This document shows, one piece after another, positions 1 to 11,890 of a DNA stretch of 64,000 bases. Below the pieces are notes generated by a model, which was given only the letters and a program-made list of their open reading frames with translations, made no database searches and was not told where the DNA came from. The stretch is from Trichopria drosophilae (lineage: Eukaryota > Arthropoda > Insecta > Hymenoptera > Diapriidae). The DNA is taken from positions 62,325,501 to 62,389,500 of the forward strand of contig CM059584.1 in assembly GCA_030407085.1 (NCBI GenBank), written 5' to 3'. Position numbers and translations under genes: made by a program. Numbering within the stretch: the stretch's first letter is position 1; each line of letters opens with the position of its first letter.

Positions 1-2
1 AA

Positions 3-335
3 GTCGAATATTGCGCCGCAGGGGGGCCTAATGTACACCGACTGCTTTCGATTTTGGCGTGTGATTCGATAGGATTATCAGCGACGATATATGCGAACGA
101 AATGAGCATAGATATGATACGTGGAGTACGCAACGTGCCGCGAGTTGACACTGACGCACATGTCAATACATTTCACGGTTCCACCACACAGTTAAAGAGC
201 GGACAGTTCGAAAGTGAGTCAGTGGGAGAGGGAGCAAGTCATTGTACTGTATGCAGATATCCATCTAAAGTTTTGATTACAGTAATTGTCACCAGTATCA
301 ATGCATACAAACACTCCGCGAAGCTACGAATTTAG
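3..335 (+). CDS. open frame at left edge, possible host exon
   Basis: The plus frame is open from base 3 to a stop at 333-335, about 110 codons, and runs off the left window edge. The peptide is mixed in composition and matches no family I recognise. A possible splice donor (GTGAGT) lies at 214-219, but splicing from there would not keep frame with the exon at 708. It may be an upstream exon of the same gene through another donor, or a chance open frame. Nothing recognisable lies in 336-707. Confidence 0.2.
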   Translation, partial: VEYCAAGGPNVHRLLSILACDSIGLSATIYANEMSIDMIRGVRNVPRVDTDAHVNTFHGSTTQLKSGQFESESVGEGASHCTVCRYPSKVLITVIVTSINAYKHSAKLRI

Positions 336-707
336 GTCGAGACGTACCACACATTCATTTTATTAACCGCCAAATCATTGGCAGCTTTCAAATGCGCTGC
401 CCTTTAATATAGCTTTCAGAGTTAGAGATTCTTCATATGCAATAAAGTTTTTTAGAATAAGCAATAACATATTGTCAAAACAACCTGCAACTATTAAATA
501 TGCAATGACGAATATAATGTCCTACCGTCCTCGCTTAGGTCGTATTCACAATTTCATTATTGCCAAAAATACAAATTTAGTGTGAGAAACCAGTCTCTAT
601 TACTATCAATAAATTGTAAAGAATGCATTGGAAATATATATTTCATGTAATTAATTTTCAATAATTAGTATACAAATATATTGAGATAGATTATCTATTT
701 GTTTCAG

Positions 708-773
708 ATGAATTTATTTAGTGAAAGTTCTATCACTACAGGTAGTAGTCAACAGTGCTGTTTCGATACAGAG
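708..773 (+). CDS. exon of host gene (22 codons)
   Basis: The exon starts directly after a pyrimidine-rich acceptor (tttcag, ending at 707) with ATG and ends before a consensus donor (GTATGT at 774). It encodes 22 codons, Ser/Thr/Gln-rich with two adjacent cysteines, and joins the exon at 835 in phase 0. The ATG may be the translation start, or simply the first codon after a phase-0 intron. The intron to 835 is only 61 bp, which is short even for insects. The gene is not recognised. Assignment rests on the splice sites and the preserved frame. Confidence 0.6.
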
Positions 774-834
774 GTATGTCATGTAACCAAGTTCTTATGA
801 ATTTCTAATATATAATATTATTTATGTTACCTAG

Positions 835-1363
835 GTGAAAGCGATAGGAGAAGTAGGTAATATTCACAATCTTAAATCAATTACGAATGAAGGTGATGTA
901 TCCTGTTTTCTGAAAAATATGCTTCCGTCATCGAGCACCACATGTCTTTCGACGGCCATTCCAGGACTTGGTTTAGATACAACCGACATTATTCCTGAAT
1001 CTCCTCCGCAAATGTCATATCCTGATTCACCTATAATTGGACACAAATTGCCAGTAATTCAAAGGATGCTAGATACTTCAAGCGCTTCACACAGAGAATC
1101 GAGTATCCTAAATCATAACAAGCCACACTTGAATCGAACATTAAACGATAATCGAGTGTCTTCACCGTATGCTAACCAAAGCGCAACCCCTGTACTTGAA
1201 GATGCAATGAATTCAATTTCTACGAAGCCTCTTCCTCCACCTCCTTTACCACCAAGTATATTTCTTGATGATGATAACTGCTACAACAAATTGCCACAAA
1301 AATTCCCTACTTGGGCCTGCACTAACGACCTTGATAAAGGACCATTTAAGTCACAAGATAAAG
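835..1363 (+). CDS. large exon of the same host gene, proline/serine-rich
   Basis: This open exon follows an acceptor (ctag, ending at 834) and ends in AAA-G before a GT donor at 1364. It carries 176 codons plus one base, a phase-1 donor. The peptide looks intrinsically disordered: Ser/Thr-rich with short PESPP and PDSP motifs near residues 52-66, a proline run (PPPPLPPS) near residue 140, and an acidic patch after it. Such composition is common in the N-terminal regions of transcription regulators and signalling adaptors, but no folded domain is visible and I do not assign a function. It continues, in frame, at 38634. The two exons therefore bracket an intron of about 37.3 kb that holds most of the TEs listed here. 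If the donor were skipped, a stop follows at 1390-1392. Confidence 0.7.
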
Positions 1364-1392
1364 GTTTGATTTATACAAATTATTTTTTATAA

Positions 1393-2067
1393 ATTTATGA
1401 AATATTACGTGATTTTATTTCGGTGTTCCATATGATAACCTGATAATATTTTGGACATTTTTCGACTAATCTTCAAAGAAAGGTAGGTGGTGCAGGGTTT
1501 ATTTTTTATCAATATCTTGTTAAAAAAGAATTGAAAGTAAATTATTTTTAAACGTATTTTTTAATTATGATTAAGGGGTTTTCGTCATATATAGTTTTAT
1601 TGATTTTTTAACATAAACAATTGATCACAATTATAGATTATACATAGTGTACGCAGCAAGATACCAAAATAAGAGTATGAGAATGTGGATCTATACCTAC
1701 TGAGAGAATATGGCAATATGGATGCTAAAAATTAATATTTTGCTTAGTTTGAAGTTTTTCAATACAAGGATCACTGCTATATGTTCCTCGCTATTTGGTG
1801 ATGTTTATGGCCTTTTTTAAAGGTAGAAATTAAAACAATTCGAATCTGGAATAAATTTCACCTCATTAGGCCGTAATTAAGATCAAGTTAAGCGTATATT
1901 AATATTTAATTAATAAATTTATGGTTTTTATGGTATCCTTTACCTTTACCCTTTTCACCTTTAATAATCTTAGCAACGGTTTCCTTTTAGGCTTCCGTTC
2001 ATTTTCAACGGTTTCTCTTTTCAATGATCGATCAGATTTACATCCCACTACTCTTGATAAGACTCCT
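1393..2067. other. intronic AT-rich sequence, nothing recognised
   Basis: AT-rich DNA at the start of the 37-kb intron. No coding similarity, inverted repeat or tandem repeat was seen. Confidence 0.5.
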
Positions 2068-2510
2068 GAATTTTCCCCAGCATTAATGACTTTGATGCAG
2101 GTCGTCTCTCGGGTGAGGAGAGGTATAGGATGGACAAGGCATATTCCACATCATACATGGCGGAATAGGATAACACAATATCCACTCCGAGCCAGCGCCC
2201 CACCCCAATATCGGTACCGGCATGAACCTATTCGGCGGTCCATTCCGTAGCAAGTGCGATCCGAATCTTACCCAATATTTTCCCGAGGTAATGCCCATGA
2301 CGCACTAACCTCGGAAAAGCCGCTGACCGTACTGGCAAAACTGCCGACGGAGGTCGACAGCGGTCCCGAATTCGTACTTTCGTCGATTTTCCAAACAAAC
2401 GGAAAACAAACAGAAGAATATGCATCGACGGGGATTCGAACTCGAGACCTAGAGAACTTTAAGGTTACGAGGCGAGCACGCTATCCACAATCCATCTCGT
2501 TATCAAGAAG
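2068..2510 (-). mobile_element. tRNA-headed SINE, copy 1
   Basis: Read on the minus strand, the right end carries a tRNA-like head with a pol III B-box core (GAGTTCGAATCC near 2430-2445) and an A-box-like block near 2480-2500. The body (about 2080-2300) closely matches the element at 44631-44987. Shared blocks include GGTACCGATA followed by a G-rich stretch, a CTGGCTCxGxGTGG block, and CACCCGAGAG-CGACC near the end. That match defines a SINE family with at least two copies here. Target duplications were not resolved for this copy. Confidence 0.75.
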
Positions 2511-4289
2511 ATAGATGAGTAAAAGTATAACATTAGGTTCATCAAACATACTAGTGCTTCAACATTCGCGACATAATTTTTTTATTTTATTCATTGGTAG
2601 AAATGAAGAAACTATTTCTCTTTAGTACGCCGTACTTGTGGACCTTCAAAAACAATTATATCTTGAGGTATTTTCATGTCATTAAATTGAACGAATTGTT
2701 CTTTCGGATATTCAGGGCGTTAACAAACTGTTTCATTAAGCTGACTTTGATGTTACGAGGTGGATGTAGAATGAACCAGTGTTTCTTCTAAAAGAACCCC
2801 ATAGCCTGTCCGTAGAAAAATTCTGTTGGTCAATATTTTTTACTCTATAAGATGACAGGTAACATAACCTGTACTATTGCAGAGAATAACGTTAAAGTTA
2901 ATAATTTAAATATTCCGCTTTATTGTGAGTTAAACTTCAAGTTATAACCAGATAATTCAGCTTCTGTTTTATACTTTTGTATTTTTTAGTACTTCTATAT
3001 GAACAGTAAAATCACTTCATTTGACAAGTTCATAGTCAATTTAATTACTTTACTCGATTTATCAACATTGGATCGTCAATATAGTGGAGCAAATGAATAT
3101 TTCCCCGTTAATTACATACATACTGGTTCCAGTCAGCATGCAATTCCACATACTGCAAACTTTTAAAATGTTGTTGGAAAACATATTGGGTAAGAGGTGC
3201 CAGAAGACCCGCACGTTAGAGACCCGCAGGTAAATCCAGAGTTCTTTGATTAGGACATCATCAACTCGCCTTCATATATGTTACAGCTTCATGCTCAAAT
3301 CTTGACGCTTCCTTAGATTCTATACATCTCCTCTTAGAGTAGTTATCATCGTTCTCGTTATCCGGTTTGACAGGATTTTAAATTTATGTAGAAATGTCGG
3401 AATATCACTTTATAAATTCTTTTTATTTACTCTTCAACTACGTTTTGTTTACACTGTGTCACTTAATGATAAACAATATGTTTGGATGGTTGAATTTAGT
3501 GATTGGATCTTTTTGGTCACTTTTCCTGATAATCCTGTTTTGGAGTGGAGTCAAAGAAACACTTAATCGCTCAGTTCCAACGCTAAGGTAAAATAAAAGA
3601 AGAAAACCAGGAATGCTTTTTGCATGATCCTGAACGTCAATATTTACATATGAGTATTGGGTTGTGGTTTTGTCTGTGCCAATCTTATGTTTCCAGTTAT
3701 GGAAGTTTCAACGCTAAAATATGTACACTTGTTTGCCAAAGTCAAAGGGAGTATTGGTGATCAACAGAATACCGTGGAAAAAAACCCAGAGAAAAGTATA
3801 ACATTAACCTTACCCGATAGCGTTAAATACATCCTGCATTCGGAATCGAAATTTGTTTCTATTTGACGCTTTTTTTTTATTTTGTCCTCCTTGATTTGGC
3901 CATTATTTTACATTAATGGAGTTAAATTGACGTGAGATTCGAAGTTAACAAAGCGTATTACAGTGGCGGTTGATGACGCTATGTTGTTTTTTTTATCAAT
4001 TTAATTTAGAGTTGACCCTGATTCCCATGGAGTAAAAAAACGGTGGGATACAATTTTTATCTGAGCAGCGTCTTAGACAAATTTTCAATAACCACTGGAT
4101 GACCCTGGTAACATTATGCCTTCCTCGTTTCACGTCAATCTCGGCTTAGTTCACCAGTTTATAAAAGAGAAAAATGTCGTGAACATCGGAAATAATAATG
4201 GTGGTGTCCTCGACGTAGTGATGCGAACACAACGCCCGATGGAATTTAAATATGAAGACTGATTACTAACGAACCAAAAAATGAACAGA
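2511..4289. other. intronic sequence, nothing recognised
   Basis: AT-rich sequence with only short chance open frames, such as hydrophobic ones near 2594-2791 and 3394-3591. These lack splice context or recognisable domains. No repeat structure was noted. Confidence 0.45.
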
Positions 4290-4361
4290 TATGGTGGCTA
4301 GTTTCGGTAGCGGAAATAAACTTTTTTTGGGGGGTATTGTGTTATTTAGTGGGCTAGTGAA

Positions 4362-6005
4362 CAAAACGAGGAAACGGTTGCTCGAAGTTCTAGGTTTTAA
4401 AAAGAATTTTTTACTGAATTTCTTTTCACAAAACTATTTTTTACTGTCTTGGCTAACGGATGAGTCACTTTGACAGAATTTTGCGGATGGGAAGTATCTA
4501 AAACTAAATAAAAAAGTTATGAATTAAATGGGTTACCTGTCATATCATGTATTCAATTGTCTTCGGATTTTCAGCCGCATACATTTCGGTTAGGTTCAGT
4601 TGCAATCGCAATTCCTGCAGCGAACATATCGCATGATTCCTGAGCGAATATTGCATGACATGGATGTTCTTTCAGAAGCAGGTTCTACCATTGTACTATG
4701 GTCTACACAAGAAGATAACTGGATATACAAAATTAGGTAAGCATTGGATTAGAATAATAAATAGTTAAAAATTCGATAATAAAATGACATTTCTGTCGCT
4801 ATATATGAAAATGGAGCTGATTTTACTCGGCGAGGAGATGTATATAGTCCGATTTATAGGCAAGAATTAGAATAAGAATTTTTTATAAAGTTGGTAATGT
4901 ATTTAGTTGCCACCAAACCGATGTTGCTGTCATTTTGGGGTTATAATGTTGTGTAATCAGAAAGAGAAAATATTGTCCGAAAAAATTAACAAATTCATAT
5001 ATAAAAAGCCGCTTCCTACATCTTTATTTAAAGTTTTTCAATTGCTCCATTTTCATATTGCGGTAGAAATATACACAAAGATATCTGAATAAGTTATCAG
5101 ATGTAATATTATATAGTTCTTTCTGGAATTTAGGTCTCAGAAGAGAATTGCAATGCATAATTTCTATGTTTGTCATTAACAAAAAGCAAAGGAAATAATG
5201 CTTGTCTATTTATATGGTGACTTGCCTATTTGGATATTTACGGTTTATATTTTTACATATAAATTTTGATATAAATTTTACCCTTTTGTCACTCGCTTAC
5301 TATGTATATTATTTTACTAGCAATATGAATATCCTCACACTTACCTAATTTCACCATCCAGTTGTCTTTTTGGGTAGACCTGCTCCTTTAAAAACATCGA
5401 TATTATGAAAGCTTTGCTAAGCGAGTTTGCAAGCAACAGAACCTAACCGATTATCGAAATACATGCAATAGCCTTAAAATATAATGACAATTTAGTACAT
5501 ATGACAGGTATTCTAACCAATTTGATTGATAACTATTTTATTTATTTTTAAATATTTCTTAGCGGCAAAATACTTTCAAAATAACTCTTCTGTTAGCCAA
5601 GATGGTTGTTACGTTCCTAATGGTACCCAAAAGTGCGAGCCGTGGGGCGGGGAGGAATAAAAAATGAAATGATTATGTCTAAATAAAGGTCGCTCTCTGA
5701 CTCTGGACTGACTTCTCCGATGCGGTCTCGAAACGAGAGCGCAGCGGAGCTCGTCGTCACATTTCTTTTCCAACCATGTGAATATGCTGAGGCTGCACTT
5801 CGACTTCCGTTCGATAGAGCAGCTGGTGCATATTCACACGTTGAAGAATTAGATTTTATTTATTAAATTATATGATACAATGTGGGTGGGACGGACGCTA
5901 CGTACCACCGGTACGTAACAATGGTAAAAAATAGTTTTGTGAAAAAAATTAAGTAAAAAACTCTTTTTAAAACCTGGAACTTGGAGTAACCGTTTTCTCG
6001 CTTTG
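4362..6005. repeat. diverged inverted repeat, right arm split by a solo LTR
   Basis: Sequence at about 4362-4740 reappears reverse-complemented at about 5341-5600 and 5926-6005. Anchors are the CACAAAACTATTTTTTAC block (about 4427-4444 against 5924-5941), the TTGGCTAAC block (about 4448 against 5593), GGTTAGGTTC (4589-4598 against 5440-5450), and AACTGGAT followed by AAATTAGGTAAG. The left arm contains a pseudo-exon look-alike (acceptor near 4574, donor near 4736), but all three frames carry stops. The arms are clearly diverged, so this is probably an old foldback or long-TIR DNA element whose central 600 bp (4741-5340) has no coding sequence. Confidence 0.6.
5607..5920 (+). mobile_element. 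solo LTR with 5-bp target duplication
   Basis: A 314-bp block begins TGTTACGT and ends ACGTAACA, an 8-bp inverted terminus with TG..CA ends. It is flanked on both sides by ATGGT (5602-5606 and 5921-5925). An AATAAA signal followed by a CT-rich stretch lies near 5690-5710 on the plus strand. Removing the block restores continuity with the opposite arm of the surrounding inverted repeat, independent proof that it is an insertion. A 5-bp duplication suits BEL/Pao or Ty3/gypsy. No internal region remains, so recombination between two LTRs is implied. Confidence 0.8.
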
Positions 6006-6686
6006 TCCTCTCGCCCACCCCCGCGCTCGATGGCCCTAAAACACTTCTTTAGGAAGACAAACCAATCTATGTCTTTATGAAAGAATAATGAGCTTAATAC
6101 AAGAATTGGGTTTGATATTTTTTTCTATTGCTTTTACTTTTTTATTTTGTCGTTCTTTCCTATTTTCTTTCCTTGGTTCTACAGCTTTGATTCCTCTTAT
6201 TGCTTGTATTTATTCCGGCTGTCATATTCTGTGTTTTGGGCACTGTTTTTCTTTTCGTTGAGGTTGTTTATCTTCCTCTAAGTTAGAAGTCGAGTTCATA
6301 TAAAGATGCACGGAGCGACGTAATATAAGACATTCGATGCCGAATGTAATTATATATTTATATTTATATTTATTTATGTATGAACAAAAATCTAACAACA
6401 TGCTATTATTTTTTTCATAAAATGGACATTCTCACGCACATTTTAAGAGGTCATGAACCTATTTTGGTCTAATAGAATATGAGATATGATTTATTGAAGC
6501 TCTTCTTTTTTAATCATTTTGATTTAAAAAATGTCTGTGTTTTGTGCAACCAAAATCTACGAATACGCTATTATATTTTATAGCACTGCGTGCCGTAAAT
6601 TTGCTCATACCGCACGATTTTGCGTGTCGTAAGTAGTGTTTTCTGGCACACGGTGAAGCTTTCTTGCACGTTCAAACTTGTACATT
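6006..6686. other. intronic sequence, nothing recognised
   Basis: AT-rich, including a T-rich stretch near 6110-6250. No coding or repeat evidence was seen. Confidence 0.45.
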
Positions 6687-7127
6687 AAGCTGGATGGAGC
6701 AAGTGCCCAATACAAGAATAAGAAAAACTTCATCAACATTGCTCATCATAAGGAAGACTTCAAAATGGGAGCTGAATAGCATTTCTTCCCAACTTAGCAA
6801 GGGAAAGGACCCTGTCACAGATTAGGGGGAGCTCTGAAAAGGCTTGTTGTCCCAGCAAGTCTTCAGAGAATCAACAACCCTATTCAAACGACAATAGAAC
6901 TATTTGATTGGGCTACGGAGGCATTGCCAAACATTAATTGTAAGTTTTTTGCGAATGGACAGTATGAAGAGGAAGAACAAAAATTGTGCATGCGATGATT
7001 TCAAATGGCTAAAACCGTGAAAGGAACATTACATTATCATTGTATTATTCCGGCTACAACGACTACCTTGCATGTAAAGTCGCATTCGATGTATGACAAA
7101 GGAACAATTGTTAAAATAATGAAATAA
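6687..7127 (+). pseudogene. fragment of an insect TE-associated transposase-like protein (DGASAQYKN family)
   Basis: The plus frame from 6687 to the TAA at 7125-7127 reads as one protein fragment broken by three in-frame stops. It contains the motifs DGASAQYKNKKNF, HHKEDF, GKGPC-x3-GG and ASLQR. The first motif also occurs in the minus-strand gene at 13273-13542, so both belong to the same repetitive family. I know such sequences only as recurrent uncharacterised insect proteins. A DDE-type nuclease is plausible but not shown. Terminal repeats of this copy were not found. Confidence 0.6.
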
Positions 7128-7403
7128 ACGTTATGATATATGAGATATTTTTATTCCTATCATCTACCGTTTCCTTAAAAAATCAACATGCACGAAGTTT
7201 TCTATTATGCTATTTAATATTAAATGTAATGATATAATAAAATATACTTATTATGTATATATACATATATTGTTTGCGTACGAACTGGTATATATACGCG
7301 CGTTACTTAACTCGACGATTGACTGGCGGGCGTGGCGTTGGTACGCCGCGCCGCGCTGGTCGGCATGAAGACGCGAAAGTATTATTTTTTTTTTCGAATT
7401 GTC

Positions 7404-9110
7404 GTTTTAAATATACCATCCTGAAGCTTTGGATACTTCCTCAATACACCAAAATTTTTCCAACGCATTACATAGTTTGTTTTGAGTCGATACATGAAGC
7501 GAAAAAACCGGTGCGTTTGAATTAGAAACCGAACTAGAGCAAGTTTCTCCCGTTATGAACCAACCAAAAATACTCGCCTGCGCGGTTGGAACTTTTACAC
7601 CTTTCCGAAGGTCATCGAGCAAAATTCTCTCATATACGTCAGCACCAAGAATTAGGGAGATTGGACAAGTGCTATTTAATGTCTTACCAGCCAATGGCAA
7701 ACTTTCTAAATGAGGCCACGACGCAAACTCAAACTTGTCATGTGGCACGTATGGCGTTAATGTAGGCAAAGCATCAACCATCACTGACTTCTCATCGGAA
7801 AAATGGGCTGATACGATTACTCTAGCAGATTGACGTCCATGACCAGATTTGAGCTCCCCAATTCCTGACACCACGGCTGGGTATGAGGTACGTGGCGCAC
7901 GCAACAGTTGAACGGCATTTTCCGTAATAGAGGGACATTGGGACCCTGGGTCCAATAACGCTCGCAGATAAATTGCATTGCCTTGAACAGTGGACACGTT
8001 GACATATGCCGTTGCTAATAATATCGATTGTGCAAAAGCTTCTCTTGATTATGCTGAATGGGAACAGCCAAATGACTTAATACTTCCGGAGTGGAGGAAG
8101 AATTTGGAGATTCTACAACGATCTCAGAAATAGGCGCATCATTAGGCACCTCAGAGGCTTTATTCAATGCATCATGAATAGTAGCATGATGCCGTCGCCG
8201 ACATAATGTGCATTGCTGCTTAGCTTTGCATCGCATCGGAAAATGTCCACTCTTCAAGCAATTATAACAAAGACGTCGATCGCGGACTTTTTTTAGGCGT
8301 TCATTGGGCGGTAATTGTTTAAACGCAGAGCATTGTGCAAGGCTATGCGAGCCACTACATCCGGTGCATGAATTCGGTTGGGTGTTTGACATGTGTGACG
8401 ATACTCGCGGAGCAGACGTTGTTGCTGCTCTTCCCGACGATTTGCAAGTGGCTTCGAAAACAGGAGTTTTAAATTCCGACATAGTAATAGCCCGTACGCG
8501 TTAAACAAGAAATTTTTCAAGTTCCGCGAAGGTAGAAAATTCCGCAGTCCGGAATACTGAGTAGTTGTCAAACTAATGAACAAATAATCAAATGCCGATT
8601 CGCGTATCGCTGTTCAATCAGTTTCCACGCCGTGGCAAAATTACGAACGGTTACCGCAATATTTTGAATCACCGTCAATGCTTTACCCGATAAACACGAT
8701 TTTAAATAATGGAGTTTTTGCACCTGACTCAGATGAGGCTCGGCGATGACCATTGACTCGAAGAGATCTCGAAAACTTTCCCAGGAAGCGATGTCACCAC
8801 TGAAGTTTGGTAGAGATATCCGAGGAAGAACATGTGAAGTTGACATAGGCTGAACAGCTGGAGTCTCCGCTGCATCTATTACTGGCCGTAGAGTTCGTAA
8901 ACTGTCCAAAACGTCCTGAATCACCTGATACATCTCTGCCATAGGTCCCAGTTCGTTGTTCACAACATAAGGCTCCTTTTGTAACTCCTCCGTTAGAAGG
9001 CTGAACAAAATTTCCTTGTGTAGCGTCTCCATTTTCTCCCATAACTCCTTTACACGTGTTTGGGGCGACTGAACCAAAGCAAGATTCAGTTCTCGCGATG
9101 CAAGCGCTTA
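7404..9110 (-). pseudogene. BEL/Pao retrotransposon gag-protease remnant
   Basis: Read on the minus strand from 9110 down, the order is a Gag-like domain (about 8568-9110, with LPRISLPNFSGD and SWESFRDLF, typical of BEL/Pao Gag), then a zinc knuckle of the C-x2-C-x4-H-x4-C type followed by a second CTLC/H cluster (about 8180-8280), then a retropepsin-like region (7407-7997) starting with a LLDPGSQ motif. The family normally has DSG at the protease catalytic site. Here it reads DPG, so the site looks altered. The reading frame shifts near 8500 and near 8010. Everything downstream (RT, RNase H, integrase, 3' LTR) is missing, the copy ending abruptly near 7404. It is dead and 3'-truncated. Confidence 0.85.
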
Positions 9111-9739
9111 TGCTTTACTCCGGATATTCGAAAGCGTTTGAGAATGCGGATATTGCATCGCTATTATCGGTGGTATTGGCGTTGATGGCGTCCGTGATTT
9201 GCCTGCTATGACTTGTCCAATAAACTTGTGTCACTGTATTGTGTCCAATAAATTTGCCTCGAAAATCGAAAATATGTAACGAAATAAATGGAATCTCACT
9301 CGGTAACTCTTGGCACAATTCCAATTGACACTTTAATGACGACTTTATAAGACACTAATGTTTGTGCCATGATAACGCGCGAATTGCACTTAGTTTTCGA
9401 AATTAACTTTAATCTGGCCGATCTCCAAGGCGTGAAAAGTCCGTACAAATCCTCGTACGTATATCTGGAAATAAAACCAAGCAGTAACAGCACCAACAGT
9501 TCTTTATTTCTGATATAAACAATTATCTTAACAGAACTCAAATAAAAAATCTTCGAACACGTACCGCAAAGAATAATGGCACAGTCGTAAACGACAACGC
9601 GTGTACAAAATCGCGTGAGACACACGGTCTCGAGGCTCGCTGAATCGCAACTGAACTGTCGCATACGCACAAGTGAGGACCGGCGGCGTCCTCGTACAGG
9701 GCAGGCCCAATTAATTGCCCGCACCCTGCTGTAGGGTTT
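9111..9739 (-). mobile_element. probable 5' LTR and leader of the BEL/Pao element
   Basis: Directly upstream of gag on the minus strand, the sequence starts TGTAAACC at 9739, contains a GC-rich segment, and carries an AATAAA signal near 9505 (minus strand) followed by a GT-rich stretch. This is the usual LTR layout. The downstream LTR boundary was not fixed because no primer-binding site could be named with confidence. No target duplication can be tested, since the 3' end is lost. Confidence 0.55.
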
Positions 9740-10248
9740 ACAAATGGTACCATTAAAATTGACCTTCTAAATTTTGTTTAATAGGATATTTTGACTTTTT
9801 CAAGGTGAAACTTAAATGTTCCAGTAACGGCGAATTATCTCAGCGGGAGTGCATTTTCGGGTAAAATGTTTTAAACAAAAGTTTAAGGATTTCTCCCCAG
9901 CTATTTAATAATAGTAAGTCCTAACTTAATTTTAACTTGTTGTTTGCTGATGATGACGAGCATGGCCGTCGAAACGTTAGGAGGAGAGTTTTCGTAACAG
10001 TCATGTTCCGGAGATCCATACATTCTTTTTAATGTCAAATTACTTAATGCCACTGGATGATAAATTCTTAACAGCATACTATCGGTAATTATATTTGAAG
10101 GGTAGCAAGACAAAAGGGGTCAAGCGCCAAATTCGTGATATTACAGGAAGCGAAAAAAACGTGTGCAAAAATTCTGTAGTTTACTTAAAAGAACAACAAA
10201 AAACCCGTTTCGAGTTATGGTTATGAATTATCATAGGAATAATAATTT
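9740..10248. other. nothing recognised
   Basis: Unassigned AT-rich sequence between the BEL/Pao remnant and a solo LTR. Confidence 0.4.
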
Positions 10249-10252
10249 ATTC

Positions 10253-10708
10253 TGTTAGAGCCTATCATTTCATGGTAAGGGGTTTCACGCGTAAAGTCTA
10301 GAGTGGGAAGGGACAAGTCCCGAGCTACGTTGCGCGGTGGAAGTGAGACACGGGAATTCGACCGAAAGAACGCGAGGAGAGCCGAAGGCAGTGGCCGCGA
10401 GAGCGTCGTGCGAGGCGCGAGCGAAAAAAAGAAGAGAGGCAATTCTTTTCGAAACATGGACGCGTGCGTTTGTGGTAGCGTGCCGGCTCGGGCTGATGGC
10501 AATGACTGAGTTTCGATTTCGCGAACCTCTGTAAAGGAGCATCGGAACGGTGTAAGCGTCGAAGTGCGAAAGCAGCGTTGAGCGATTGTCGCTGGTGAGA
10601 CTGTGTACTTTGTAAAAGGAAAATAAAGAACCGTTGAGTCGACAGAGATTTCGGGGGCATGTGTCAATGTTTGAAAAACTCTATTTTCCCCTCCTTGTGA
10701 CTCTAACA
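10253..10708 (+). mobile_element. solo LTR with 4-bp target duplication
   Basis: This 456-bp block starts TGTTAGAG and ends CTCTAACA, an 8-bp inverted terminus, and is flanked by ATTC on both sides (10249-10252 and 10709-10712). It is GC-rich compared with its surroundings, which would fit an LTR promoter, and has AATAAA near 10622 followed by a GT-rich stretch. Open frames on both strands inside it are compositional. Superfamily is uncertain; a 4-bp duplication fits Ty3/gypsy. Confidence 0.75.
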
Positions 10709-11019
10709 ATTCATATAAATTTATATGTTAGCGAGATAAATAAGAAAAATTGTCACTTTGAGGTTTCGTTAAAGTTGTACTTTTTCATTACACATTATAA
10801 TTGTGGAAAATATACGTTTTAAAGAAAACCTGAAAAATTAATTTACAATTCATATTCTAATTTATTATCCTGAAATTGTTTATTTCTATTATTTATAATT
10901 AAATTAGGAGTGGCACTCATTCTTCTGGATTTTAAGATACTATCTTCTATTTCGGATATTGGAGTGTAACCTCAACTACGTATTGAATTATCTACACACC
11001 AAAAGATCCTCTGACTTCT

Positions 11020-11358
11020 TCAAGGTTCCGCGTTATCGACTCCGAATCCTGGAAATTGTTTCATCATCTTCCGATTCATCATTGCCACTAGCACTTTCTT
11101 TTTTAGAACAACTAGAATCAATTGGAAGAGATGTTTCTTCTTGCGCTGCATCAGTTTCAACTTCTCAAAAAACAAAATTACGTATTCCTCTGAAATCGGA
11201 GTTTCACTCATAGTCTCATGAAGAATACTAGATTCCAAATAAGGAAAAATGCTTCTTCGCCTCGGAAAGATGGGTGGGTTCTCTTTCTCATCAATTAATT
11301 CCACTGACGTTTCTGAATTAGAAGTTATTTCATCTCCATCTATGACCTCTTTATTCAA
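11020..11358 (-). pseudogene. acidic/serine-rich coding remnant, unidentified
   Basis: A minus-strand frame encodes a Glu/Ser-rich N-terminal part. An overlapping second frame (minus strand, roughly 11035-11175) continues in similar style with ESEDDE-type acidic stretches, as if one base had been lost near 11170. Acidic tails of this sort occur at the N-terminus of transposases and in host nuclear proteins. No domain is recognised. Confidence 0.3.
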
Positions 11359-11479
11359 TTCACTAACCGTTTAGAGGTGTTTTCCAATATCTTAAATTAA
11401 ACACGCTCTAATTAAGTAAATTGAAATTTATTTTCTAAGGTACATATTGTAAATCATATATTGTTTTCTTAAACTTTCT

Positions 11480-11890
11480 CGCGGTATGAAATACGAGGCA
11501 TCGTCTTAGTGAACTTGACCGGCGGGGTCTCGAAAAGATTCCGGGAAATAATTCTTCTCCGGATGCGTTTGGCTGCTGACACCGTTTGCCTAGGTGGAGA
11601 CCCAAGCGGGGTGTGCGGAGATGCAGTCTCGGCTGGAGTGACGGTTGAATCAGGAGTTGTCGGTAATGCCGGGAGAATCTGTATTGCCTTTGAGTCCGGC
11701 GAATCTGCAGTAATCGGCGCCGCAGCTCTCGTTGCCGGGAAACGGGTCGTCCTCTCGGCGGCGCAGATCCTTAGTCGCAGCTAACAGGTCGACAGATGGC
11801 GCTGTGAGGCTGCGATGGTCGTGGTCGGCGGCTGGTCGATCACCGAAGTCGTTCCGGCCGTCTTGGTGATGATCAGGATGGACATTTACC
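11480..11890 (-). pseudogene. GC-rich Pro/Thr/Ala-rich coding remnant, possibly Gag-like
   Basis: This is a GC-rich island in AT-rich DNA. A minus-strand frame without a start codon is open over most of it and is rich in Thr, Pro, Ala and Arg. A frame change near 11760 joins it to a second open stretch rich in Asp and His. The composition and the nearby gypsy fragment at 12207-12535 suggest a retroelement ORF1 or Gag, but no diagnostic motif was found. Confidence 0.3.

Noticed and set aside
2083..2425. Open frames in several phases
   Set aside because: They lie in the SINE body.
3394..3591. Hydrophobic 65-codon frame resembling a membrane segment
   Set aside because: AT-rich composition favours Phe/Leu/Ile. 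No start context, splice sites or homology.
4575..4735. Exon-like segment with acceptor and donor
   Set aside because: All three frames have stops, and a diverged copy lies in the opposite arm of the inverted repeat.
10221..10709. Open frames of 60-160 codons on both strands
   Set aside because: They lie in a GC-rich solo LTR, and no protein motif is seen.
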